This document shows positions 22,978 to 31,899 of a stretch of DNA of 64,000 nt, piece after piece (the first letter of the stretch is position 1; each line of letters opens with the position of its first letter). A program made the translations under genes and the position numbers. Location: the NCBI GenBank assembly GCA_017591395.1, contig WEDG01000704.1, positions 1 through 64,000 on the forward strand. The letters run 5' to 3'. Below the pieces are notes generated by a model. That model was not told the DNA's origin. It did not search any database and worked only from the letters and a program-made list of their open reading frames with translations. This stretch comes from Schistocephalus solidus (Eukaryota > Platyhelminthes > Cestoda > Diphyllobothriidea > Diphyllobothriidae).

Positions 22978-24265
22978 AGTTCTGGTCTATTAGCCGTCAT
23001 CAGCCAGTCATACCCAATCCAAATCAAGAAAGCCTCTCTCGTCGTAAAAACAGTCCTGGGTCAAGCAGCAGGTCTGGCAATAATGCCATCTCCATGTTGC
23101 TCAAAAATTCGGGCAAGGGTTACTTATGTGGCCACTTAAACAGCACACGAGAACAGAAATCGTCCTAAATACAGGTGGCTTTGTATCCAATTCCACAGAC
23201 GTTGGATTTAGGTTGAATGTTAGGGTTAAGTTTAAGTCCAGGATTGGTGTTAATATTGGGGTACGGGTTAACTTTAAGGGTACGGTTTAGGTTTACCTTG
23301 GGACTACTGCTAGGGTTAGGACAGAGGAGTATTTACTCCTCCTGGCATCATACGCGGGGCCGCCTTTGTTAATTGAGTGGGTGTCCCAATTCCCGCGTCC
23401 TGTTTAGAAGGGGGAGGCATATAAGTAATTCTTACCCTTATTTGAGCCTGCAGTACTTTTAGGGACCTTTTTCTTCCGATTGTTGACTCGACCCGAGCTC
23501 TCTCCGTCCACTACTGTGGATCGTCACACGCGGACAGGTAAACTCCGCGACGGTATCAACGATGACTAAAGTACACATGATCACATTCGTACCGAACAGA
23601 AGTAAGAGACTTTTGGCCTGGCAACTGTGCTTCACTGTCTGCTCGTATTTGAAACACCTGGGCGAATTTATGGGGCACCGACTAGGGCTATTGTTTCATT
23701 TCTGAGCTACACCTTATCAACCGACTCTGGAAGTCGCCATCTAAGAAATTACCGACTGATGGGAATCGTGATCTTACCGACGAGGGTTAGACGACAGTGA
23801 TTAATGCAGACTACGAAGTGATTTGCTTATGAGTGCGGTACACATGGGGTGCTGAGGTGGAAAACACGTAATGGGCCAACAGGTATGCTGGCAGTGTCTC
23901 GGCGTGGGCCCGCCTTCGCATTTGCACGAGTCACCGCTTTTTTGCCGGAAAAGAACAGTTGGAGTTAGACACGCTGGCGATGCGCAACTTCATCAATACG
24001 AAATCACAACTACTCAGTTAGTGGCCTCCCTCACAAGAGACACTGGGCGACTCTTTTTTGCCGCGTACCGTGGTATTTGAGGTGAAATATTCAGACGGCG
24101 GATGAAGCTAATCCCCAGAGGAACAAAATCAGTGACTAGAACGCATAGGAGGCGCTGCCTATCTACATTTCGGGATTATGGAGCGGCATGAAAGTTTGCG
24201 CACAAAAATGTCTTCCCTTCGTAGTCGCTTCGCTTACTTACGCTGCCTCTGGGAAAACTACTCCT
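22978..24265. repeat. Right arm of long inverted repeat 1
   Basis: This arm is the reverse complement of 18267-19554. Its inner end stops in the middle of the SINE that is complete next to the left arm, so the left copy is probably the older state. Its outer end meets a broken retrotransposon (24270 onward) at a doubled TAAAACTACC. Confidence 0.93.
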
Positions 24266-24269
24266 AAAA

Positions 24270-25118
24270 CTACCTAAAACTACCGAAATCGCCTTGCCAT
24301 ATATTCCTTCTGATTGTTGTGGGTCTTGCTGGTATAGAAAATAGTGAGTACTCCCATCGCATTACCACGTGGTCACTTTTGCCTAGCGGCGGTAGACACG
24401 ACACTTCGTCGATGCTGTCGTGCGACTTCGTGAGAACTAGGTCCAGGCAATTGGCCTGTTGTCCTTCGCACACCCTGGTTGGAAAAGTGACGTGCTGTGT
24501 GAGACGTAGCTTTAGTGTCGTGCTCAGAAAACAACCGTCGAAGGCTAGATCAGAACTATGTGCACAGGTCGAGCTCCAGTCGATGTGAGGCGCATTGAAG
24601 TCACCCATGATCAGGATATCCAACCGTGTGGCAATCTTTTCAAGTTCCTCTAGCAGGTAAGCATCAGCTACGGGGTCTCTTCTCGGTGGGCGGTAGACGG
24701 TCAGGACATCTAGACTTGATGTACCTGGCACTTTTACGGATGGCCATATCGCCTCGGAAGTAGGCGCGAGTTTATAAGTTTTGTCTAAAACTGTAATTTC
24801 GCTTTTCACGTATGTGAGTACGCCACCTCCTTTACGCTCTTTCCTGTCTTTTCTAAAAAGTTGGTAGCCAGCCATATTTACCTCTCGGTCGTCCACGTGT
24901 TGGGACAACCAAGTTTCTGTTACGGAAATTATATCTGGAGATAGATCGCAGATATGAATCTTAAGCTCGTCGAGCTTCGATAATATACTCTGTGCATTAG
25001 TGTACATGCATGTTAGTTTTCGGTTTGCTCGGAAAGTGCTAACATTCGGGCGCGAGCCCCTGTTTACTGGGCCAACTGCGTGGTAATCCGGAACGGGCCT
25101 CTGCCATAAAGACCACAT
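24270..25118 (-). mobile_element. CR1-like retrotransposon endonuclease, 3'-truncated
   Basis: One open frame of 282 residues encodes a nearly whole APE-type endonuclease: CMYTNAQSILSKLDELKI, ISVTETWLS, GGGVLTYVKSE, LTVYRPPRRDP, ILIMGDFNAPHIDWSS, and the end LGKSDHVVMRWEY. Catalytic motifs (TETW, GDFN, SDH) look intact. The frame ends at 24270, right at the outer end of inverted repeat 1, so the RT is gone. Loss of the 3' part is unusual and points to rearrangement after insertion. It is similar to the endonuclease of the element at 4395-6925. Confidence 0.88.
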
Positions 25119-25119
25119 T

Positions 25120-25690
25120 AAGAAGGAGCCATTGCAGCCTGACTCTCAGTCCGCCAATCAGCCACTCCACACAAAACACACATTGGGCTGACCACGCGGT
25201 CCGAGTTATCCCGTCAGTTGGCAACCTTCCAAGCTACGGCTCTTAGCGCACCATGATAGTTTCAAGCGCGTCAGATTATTTTTAGTGAAAAAAATGCACT
25301 GAGCTGTTGACCTCACTCTCTCCCCCACTCCCACAATCAGACCACCATTCCAGCCAGTCAGTTGTCTGATGTGGGAGTGGGTGCATTGGCTGACGGGTCG
25401 GCGTACCCGTCTTCGCGCTCCACAGCACGGCCTGGCCCCCATAACGCACACACCAGGATTCACTAAATCAGGGGATATGGAGGAGCCATCGCCGTCTGAC
25501 TCCCAGTCCACTGGTCAGCCACTTGACATACACAGCACATACAATGAGCCCACGGCGTGGTCTGGTGTAAGCGTCAGATTGTCAGCCTTCCAAGCCTCGG
25601 CTTCAAGGAAATCGGGATATTCTCAGGTACATGATGATGATGGTTTTTGTGTTGTCTATGTATTGGTGTTGGTAGTGTGCACTGATGTGG
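25120..25690. repeat. Diverged direct repeat region
   Basis: The segments 25137-25245 and 25498-25600 are diverged direct copies (TGACTCTCAGTCCGCCAATC and CTGACTCCCAGTCCACTGGT, each ending near CAGCCTTCCAAGC or GGCAACCTTCCAAGC). The first is also the reverse complement of about 44040-44150. It appears to be a middle-repetitive unit, not a gene. Confidence 0.5.
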
Positions 25691-25709
25691 CTTAGCCTCC
25701 GGTGGTTTT

Positions 25710-26609
25710 CTAAAGGTGGTCGTGGAGGCGCATGTGTCCTAATAGGCCCATGCGGTGTATAAATGTGCGGGAGCAGTGAGGGCAGTGGAGGCGGGCGCGG
25801 CGACTGTATGTCGGAACCCCAGGCACTGGTTCACCAGCCTCCGTGCGATGGATTCGCAGGTGATTGGCCAGGCCAACGCGTGAGTTGAAGTTGCAGGCTA
25901 AGTGTGGCAGGAGAAATCGGTAGTCTTGGGTGATGTCATTCATGGTAGTGGGGGTTACAGGGGCGCTAAGAATGGCAGGAGCGGAGGGTGTGTATGTTGT
26001 ATCGGTGTTGTCGGCATTGTGGTGTATTCCGCTGTCATTGATGCGCATGTGACCGAATTGGCCCATGCGATGAGTGAATGCGCGAGGACAGTGAGGAGAG
26101 TGGAGGCAACGATCTCTGCTGTGTGATGGTGCTCCAGGCACTGGCTCACCGGTCTCTGTACGATGTATTCGCAAGTAACCGACCAGGCCAATGCGTGAGG
26201 TGAATGTGCGGTCGCCTTGAGTACAGATAAGGAGAGATTCCCCATCGCTGATGGTGGTGGTGTTGGTAGTGAAGGCGGTGGTGGGGGTAACAGGCGATGA
26301 GTAGATGGATGTGGTCTCTTTGATGGTGGGAGTAATGTAATTGATGCCAGGAGTGAGGGTGGGGGAGTCTGAATGAGGGTTGGCAGAATTTGACTTAGAA
26401 ATTGGAATTGTCAGATTGTTGGTTAATTGCGCCCGAAGATGTGAAACCAGGCCGATTCGCGCGCGGAAGATGCGTTGACAGCGCGGGCATGTTGGCAGGG
26501 CCTGGGCATCGACGATGTTGGTCCGGGGCGCTGGTGACTTTCGTGTCACTCTTTTGGCCTTGGCGTCGGCGATCCTGTTGTCTTCGTAGATTGTTGAACC
26601 AGTCTTCAC
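25710..26609 (-). CDS. Zinc-finger C-terminal domain of the retrotransposon (five C2H2 fingers, four decayed)
   Basis: This open frame has 299 residues. A basic linker (KAKRVTRKSPAPR) precedes five finger units that start near residues 41, 129, 171, 235 and 276. Only the last (CPHCSRTFIHRMGLLGHMRLH without its final residues being disturbed) keeps all four ligands: Cys276, Cys279, His292, His296. Finger 1 keeps both Cys and one His. Finger 2 has lost its second Cys and one His. Finger 3 has Cys to Ser and His to Asn. Finger 4 has lost both Cys. The spacer EPVPG with TYSR or SHSRD repeats between fingers. I read it as the tail of the retrotransposon polyprotein, not an independent transcription factor, because the RT domains lie directly upstream on the same strand. 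Confidence 0.75.
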   Translation of the reverse strand: MKTGSTIYEDNRIADAKAKRVTRKSPAPRTNIVDAQALPTCPRCQRIFRARIGLVSHLRAQLTNNLTIPISKSNSANPHSDSPTLTPGINYITPTIKETTSIYSSPVTPTTAFTTNTTTISDGESLLICTQGDRTFTSRIGLVGYLRIHRTETGEPVPGAPSHSRDRCLHSPHCPRAFTHRMGQFGHMRINDSGIHHNADNTDTTYTPSAPAILSAPVTPTTMNDITQDYRFLLPHLACNFNSRVGLANHLRIHRTEAGEPVPGVPTYSRRARLHCPHCSRTFIHRMGLLGHMRLHDHL

Positions 26610-28885
26610 TGATCTTCTCTATGCCGGTCTATCCTGGGCAAGGTCCTCCCAGGTCGCCGAGTTGATTTGCAGTTGCTTCAGCGATTTCTTCAAAGTGTCC
26701 TTGAAGCGTCGTTTTTGACCTCCCTGTCGGCAAGCACCCGTAGCGACAACTCCATAGAAAATCGTTTGGGTAGTCGCTAGTCATCCATTCTTACCAGATG
26801 GCCGCTCCATCGCAGATGCAATTGCCTCAGGATTCCGGTCCACTCCAGGACTTCCTAGGCCGGGATCTTGTTTTGCCATCTCAGCTTCAGTATTCTGCGG
26901 AGGCAGCTGAGATGGAAGTGATTCAGCTTCCTGACTTGGTTCTAGTAGACGGTCCAGGTCTCCACTCCGTAAAGGAGTGTCGTCAAGATGATGGCCTTGT
27001 ACATCTTCAGTTTGGTGTTCAGGTGAATACCGTGAAGATTCCACACGCAGGCCTGCAGCCGGACGAAGGCCTGACTAGCTGATCCGTTAGGCAACCTCGT
27101 TATCGATTCTCATGTTGCGTGACAGCTTGTTTCCTAGATAAGCGAAGGTTTCCATGTTTTGAGTTGAGCACTGTTGACATTGATTCGGGGAGCATTGCAT
27201 TCCACCCTGGGTGGCGGCTGGTGCATGACAACCGTTTTGATTTTACTGATTTTTAATCCAAAATCGGTGCAACCTTCGGCGAAGAGGTTCATACTCCTTT
27301 GCATGTCCTCCTCCGTCACGGTGTTAAGGGCGCAGTCGTCCGCGAAGAGCAAGTCATGGACTGTAGTCGTAGACACGCGCGTTGGAGCCGGCATTCGCCG
27401 ACTGTTGAGAAGGTGCCTGTCAGTTCTGTAGGCGATGCGGATTCCAAGCTGTTCATCGCGGTAGGCATCCATCAGCATAGCCGAGAACATGAGACTAAAC
27501 AGGGTGGGAACTTATATGCAGCCCTGCTTCACTTCGTTTTTTCACTGCGAATGCTTCGGATACCGTCCCGTTGTCAGTGACGCGCGCCGTCATCCCGTCA
27601 TAAAGCTGACGCACCATGTGCGTAAACCGCTCACGAGAGCCGAATTTCTGTATGACTTTCCACAGTCCGTCGCGATTTGCCGTGTTAGATCCACAAAGGT
27701 AGTGAATAGGTGAGTTCGCATCTCCTGGCACTTCTCTTGTAGCTGGTGGGCGGCAAAAACCATGTCGGTTGTTCCGCGGTGTCGGTGGAAGCTACATTGG
27801 CTTTCCGGGAGCAGGCCCTGTTCTAGGTGACCGTTTAGACGATTGAGAAGGATACGGGCGAAGATCTTCCTGGCGATGTTGAGCAACGAGATGCCTCTGT
27901 GATTATCATAGAGTTGCCGGTTCCCCTTCCGTTTGTAGAGATAGACGATGGTCGCATATTTGAAATCCTGAACAATTTGTCCTTGGCGCCACATCTCCTG
28001 GAAGAGTGTTGTGAGTTATGCCATCAGCCGGGGCCCACCTGATTGTAGACTTCTGGTGGGATTGCTTCGGATCCCGGTGCTTTACCGCTGGAAATCGGCT
28101 GCACGGCCCGGATGGTTTCTGTTATGGATGGCGGCAGATCCAGTTCATTGTTCGTGTCTACTTGAGGGAGCCTTTCAATGGCAGCATCGGAGATGGCTGA
28201 TGAGCAATTAAGGACATTTGAAGTGCTCGGTCCAGTGCTACAGAATTTGCGATTTCTCTATCAGCAGTGTTGTGCCGTCAGAGCTGAGCAGCGGTGCGGA
28301 CCCCTTGATACACGGGCCGTAGATGGCCTTGATGACTTTGAAAAAGTTTTTCATTTCATTGCGGTCCGTATACCCCTGGATTTCCTCAGCCTTTCGGATC
28401 ATCCAGGCATCCTGCATCTCCTGCAGCCGTTGTTGTACAAGGCGCCGGCATCTGAAAAAGGCTGCTTTGATGGCTTCAGTCCGAAGGTCCATGTAGGCTT
28501 TGTGTAGTCCATTCTTCTCCGCGAGTAAGTTGCTGATGTCGGCGTCATTGTCGTCAAACCAGTCCTGGTGTTGACGGCGTGCACGTCCGAGGACTTCAAG
28601 GGCGGTGGACTGGATGACATTTCGCAGTTGGCACCATCGTGTTTCCACGGTAGCATTATCATCTGGAGAATGCAGGTTCTCAAGTTTCTCGGTTATTTGG
28701 TTGCTGAAATCAAAACAGTGAGCAGGCAAAGTTAATAAAAAAGTATTTAAATTAGATGACGGCCTCTTACCTTGGGGCCTTCGTCGGGGTTGCAGTCGGA
28801 GCCTCATCTGGGAGATGACGAGGTGGTCATCTGTCCAACCATCAGCATCGCGGATCGCCTTGGTTACCAGCACGTCCTGTCGATC

Positions 28886-29506
28886 TCACCTCCGGACGAG
28901 AACATAGTCCAGCAGATGCCAGCGCCGCGACCGAAGGTGCATCAACGTGGCCTTTTCCTGCGTCGGGAGGCGGAAGATGGTGTTGGTCAGCAGAAGACGG
29001 TGTTCCGAACACGTACGCAGAAGAAGGCGGCCGTTATCATTACAGCTACCGAGACCGTGGGGACCCAGCACTCCCTGGCAGGCAGCGTGGTCCGTCCCGA
29101 CGCGGGCGTTGAAGTCACCAAAGACAATTAACTTGTCCACCTTCGACACAGTCGCCAGCAGGGCGTGCAGGTCCTCGTATAGTTTGTCCTTCAACGCATC
29201 AGAGCTCGTTATTGGTAGAGCGTAGGCGCTGATGATGGTAGTGATCTGGTCTCCCCGAAGAGGCAGGCGGAGGCTCATCAGGCGATCATTGATACACTGT
29301 GGCAGACAGGGCAGACGTCCCATGATGTCGTTCCGGATGGCAAAGGCAACAGCAGTGTCGTGTCGCTCTGCCTTTGGCAGGCCGCTCAAGAAGAATATGT
29401 AGCCGGCACCCACCTCCTCCAGCTGACCCTGCTCAGAGAATCGGGTCTCGCTGAGAGCAGCAATGTCCATCTTGTAGCGCGCCAGTTCCCAAGCGACTAG
29501 CGCCAT
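28886..29506 (-). CDS. Endonuclease domain of the zinc-finger retrotransposon
   Basis: This 206-residue frame begins at [20 protein letters not shown] and contains [42 protein letters not shown] and [10 protein letters not shown]. It ends at a stop after LLDYVLVRR; the last motif (TDDHLVIS) is a few codons further on in the frame 28873-28238. It is one of the best-kept parts of the element. Confidence 0.75.
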   Translation of the reverse strand: MALVAWELARYKMDIAALSETRFSEQGQLEEVGAGYIFFLSGLPKAERHDTAVAFAIRNDIMGRLPCLPQCINDRLMSLRLPLRGDQITTIISAYALPITSSDALKDKLYEDLHALLATVSKVDKLIVFGDFNARVGTDHAACQGVLGPHGLGSCNDNGRLLLRTCSEHRLLLTNTIFRLPTQEKATLMHLRSRRWHLLDYVLVRR

Positions 29507-30084
29507 CCTCCGTTCCGGCCGGTTGCTTCTAGGATTGTATAAAAGGGAACGAATTTTCCAGGCTGCCAGTTTGAGTGCTCACCCGAGCAGCCTGGGGGGT
29601 ATGGCTAGGGGGACGGTGGTATTGTTGATTGTTTGCGTTTAACGACCGCGTATTTTGCGATCTGCGAGCCATGGACGGCTGCAGAAAACGTGATAACTAG
29701 CATTTGTTTAGGTTACCTTTTCTAGCTTCTTCTTCCGCGAGGAGGCAAGCAGTGCTGTCCCTAAATAGGGCTGCACGGACATTCCAGACGGCTTCCGAAC
29801 GCCACTATGTGTCACGGTTTAGTTTTAGTGAGAGAACGACCCACGTTAGCCTGGGCCGCCTACGGGGTTGCTGTCACTCCCACCGTAGGACTTTTTGAGA
29901 GGGGGGAGGTGGAAAGTTCGGGAGTCAAACATACCGGGTGTACAGGCACACACACAACACCAGCAGATGGTAACTTATAAGTCTCTCTCTGTTTGCATCC
30001 CTTCCTGCATATACACACATCAATAAGAAGGTTCTTCGATCGCCTGATAATCATCTGGTGTATTCTAGCTTAATTGCTTCGGAA

Positions 30085-30290
30085 ATCCTGCTTGGATGGT
30101 CAGCTTACTGTATCCGAATTGGTGGATTTAATACATTGCAGTAAGCTGGGCGGTTAACTTGACTAATTTGGTTAAATGAAATGCTCCCAGTGGCGCCTCA
30201 GCTCAGGTGGGTTGGGCGCTGACTGTACTCAAACCTTGCCCTTACTGTCGTGAATTCAATGCCCACCAAGATGGCCAATTTTTTCACAAT
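30085..30290 (+). mobile_element. tRNA-derived SINE (family A)
   Basis: The part ATGGTCAGCTTACTGTATCC to GTAAGCTGGGCGG matches the reverse complement of 14445-14515. It is followed by a worn tRNA-like head (GGCGCCTCAGCTCAGGTGGG, then CTGTCGTGAATTCAATGCCC), in which the B-box has decayed. Confidence 0.6.
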
Positions 30291-30499
30291 TCGCTTAAGG
30301 GGATTTCTTTATTTGTCTGAGTTTTCGAACTCGCACAGGGTTCCCTCGTCAGAGAAACGCGGCAACAGAACCAGCGACAAGTACAGGGGGTATGAGCCAA
30401 TTAAACCTCATCGGCGCTAGTCTGGAAATGACTGCACACGTCTCCGTATGCGGGCGCCAGATCGATACATCGGTTGCCTACGTTCTCATCTGAGGAATC

Positions 30500-31620
30500 T
30501 GCTTCAATCAATTAGTGGCTTGTTTTGCTCCTGGCTTGGGTGATTATGTTCGTGGTTGCGAGGTTAAGATCGTGACCCTTTCCGGATTTGTGGGGAGCCA
30601 TTTGTGATAATCCAGCCAACTTATGTTCGTTTGTGCGTGATCCAGGACTAGGTTCGGTTTGTCCTGTATAATAACAAGGGCATTTTAGACACAGACCAAG
30701 ATCCACTGTGTCCAAATAATCACTAGCATTTAATTGAACCTTCCATTTTCCTGACAGTGCCTCACATGGTAGCTTCGACTCGGTTTGCGATTCCGACACC
30801 CAATCCCGCAGCAAGGTGTTCAGTCGCCTTGATGAATGACAGAGCATGCCATCTCATAGGTGTTGAGTCTTCCAGAAGCTTATACCTAGGCATCACCTCA
30901 GGAACGCCCCCGGATAGCTGTTCCGCATAAATTGCTCGTTGATATTTTGGGCCCCACGTGCTTTTTCGTCCGGGATGCTGAAATGATTTTGGATTCATTT
31001 CAAGGGTGTTCTGAAACAGCTTCATTTTTTAGCCTCTGGATGGTTCCTGTGAAAAATGTGAAACTCAGAGCTGTCCATCACCTTCATGTACACCGTTGTT
31101 TATAATTCGCCATTAAGACTTCGCCTGACGAGCACATCAAGGGAGGGCGGCTACTGCTCCATCTCATCTTCCCTCGGGAATTGTATATCTGGAAAGGTTG
31201 AGTTGATTAGATTATGGAACTTCTGCATCATGTAATTCCTGACAATGATAAACGTGCCGTCACCGTAACATCGCCGAATCTCGGTACCTGCTGCATGAAG
31301 ACAATCTCTTGTAGGTTCAGTTTGGCCGCTAAACGGGAGATTGGGGAGCCTCATGGAATTCCCTTGATCTGTTCATAGGTTTCACCCGCAAACATGAAGT
31401 GGATCCTTTGTCAAAATTTGAACACCCTGATGAGGTGTTCAATTTTAAGTGGGCTCTAAGTTTCGTCTAATGATTCATCTAGTTTCCTGTGGAAGACTTC
31501 TTCCGCTAAACTTGGTGGAATGGATATGAATAACGAAGTCACGTCGGAAGAGATTTCCTCCAACCGAATCTTTCAACCCTGGAGGCCTTAGGAATTGGGA
31601 GGATGATTGGACTGAGGTTG
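30500..31620 (-). mobile_element. Penelope-like retroelement, RT and GIY-YIG fragments
   Basis: The minus strand at about 31400-31320 reads FAGETYEQIKGIP and, across a stop, GSPISRLAA, the Penelope RT signature. Upstream (about 31550) is a SLFISIPPSLAEE-like motif. The catalytic box at about 31270 reads GDGTFIIVRNYMMQKF where DD is expected, so one Asp is lost. The 30847-30512 frame contains CPCYYTGQTEPSPGSRTNEHKLA-like sequence followed by HKSGKGHD, the layout of the GIY-YIG endonuclease of these elements. Several stops and shifts make it inactive. It would be a retroelement class distinct from the non-LTR elements that dominate the window. Confidence 0.72.
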
Positions 31621-31639
31621 GCGATTTGGCTTGTATCAC

Positions 31640-31797
31640 AACCTACGGGACAACGAGCCCGTGACTCATTGTTCAGGACTTTAATTTCTAACCATCAGGT
31701 CGTGGGTTTTACCCTCAGGGATGTCAAAACCTGGAGTTTGGTATGGCCTTCTGACGACGGCTAATAACCCAGAAAAATCATTCAAATCCCCCTTGAA
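31640..31797 (+). mobile_element. SINE family B with tRNA-like head
   Basis: A tRNA-like head (GTGACTCATTGTTCAGGACT to CATCAGGTCGTGGGTTTTACC, with a nearly intact B-box) is followed by the family tail GGTATGGCCTTCTGACGACG and GGCTAATAACCCAGAAAAATC. Confidence 0.6.
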
Positions 31798-31899
31798 TTC
31801 ACTAATAATTTTATTCCGTCTGATCAGATTGCACTTCCACTAAATTAAACTTCAACTGGTAGTGGATTTCGGCAGCCGTGTGGGGTGGATAAGCAGTCA

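Larger units (their letters stand above)
25690..29620 (-). mobile_element. RTE-like retrotransposon with C-terminal C2H2 zinc fingers, nearly full length
   Basis: Going down the minus strand: endonuclease 29506-28886 ([22 protein letters not shown]), its TDDHLVIS end and linker at 28873-28238, RT pieces at 27994-27590 (KRKGNRQLYDNHRGISLLN, FVDLT), 27731-27495 (NRDGLWKVIQKFG) and 27490-27134 (intact LLFADDCALN), a decayed thumb to about 26620, then the zinc-finger region. A small deletion removes KAFDTV after FVDLT in motif A. At least four frame breaks are present, so it cannot make one protein. The clade (RTE or a relative) is inferred by resemblance. A second, older copy is on the plus strand at 31900-34710. 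Confidence 0.85.

Noticed and set aside
25710..26609. Stand-alone zinc-finger transcription factor gene
   Set aside because: RT and endonuclease parts of the same element lie directly upstream on the same strand, and four of five fingers have lost zinc ligands.
26781..27082. Overlapping open frames on both strands
   Set aside because: They are out-of-frame readings of the decayed RT thumb of the zinc-finger retrotransposon; no independent motif is present.
28695..28772. Intron-like GTAAGAGG...TTTTGATTTCAG inside the minus-strand zinc-finger retrotransposon, with a similar GTAAGCGA...TTGATTTCAG at 32775-32827 in the other copy
   Set aside because: Both stretches translate in the correct frame to the expected linker (QGKRP... 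to ...FDFS), so they are coding sequence that happens to resemble splice sites.
30320..30365. Hammerhead-ribozyme-like CTGACGAG...CGAAA on the minus strand near the Penelope-like element
   Set aside because: I could not pair stem II properly or find stem III and a cleavage triplet at the right place.
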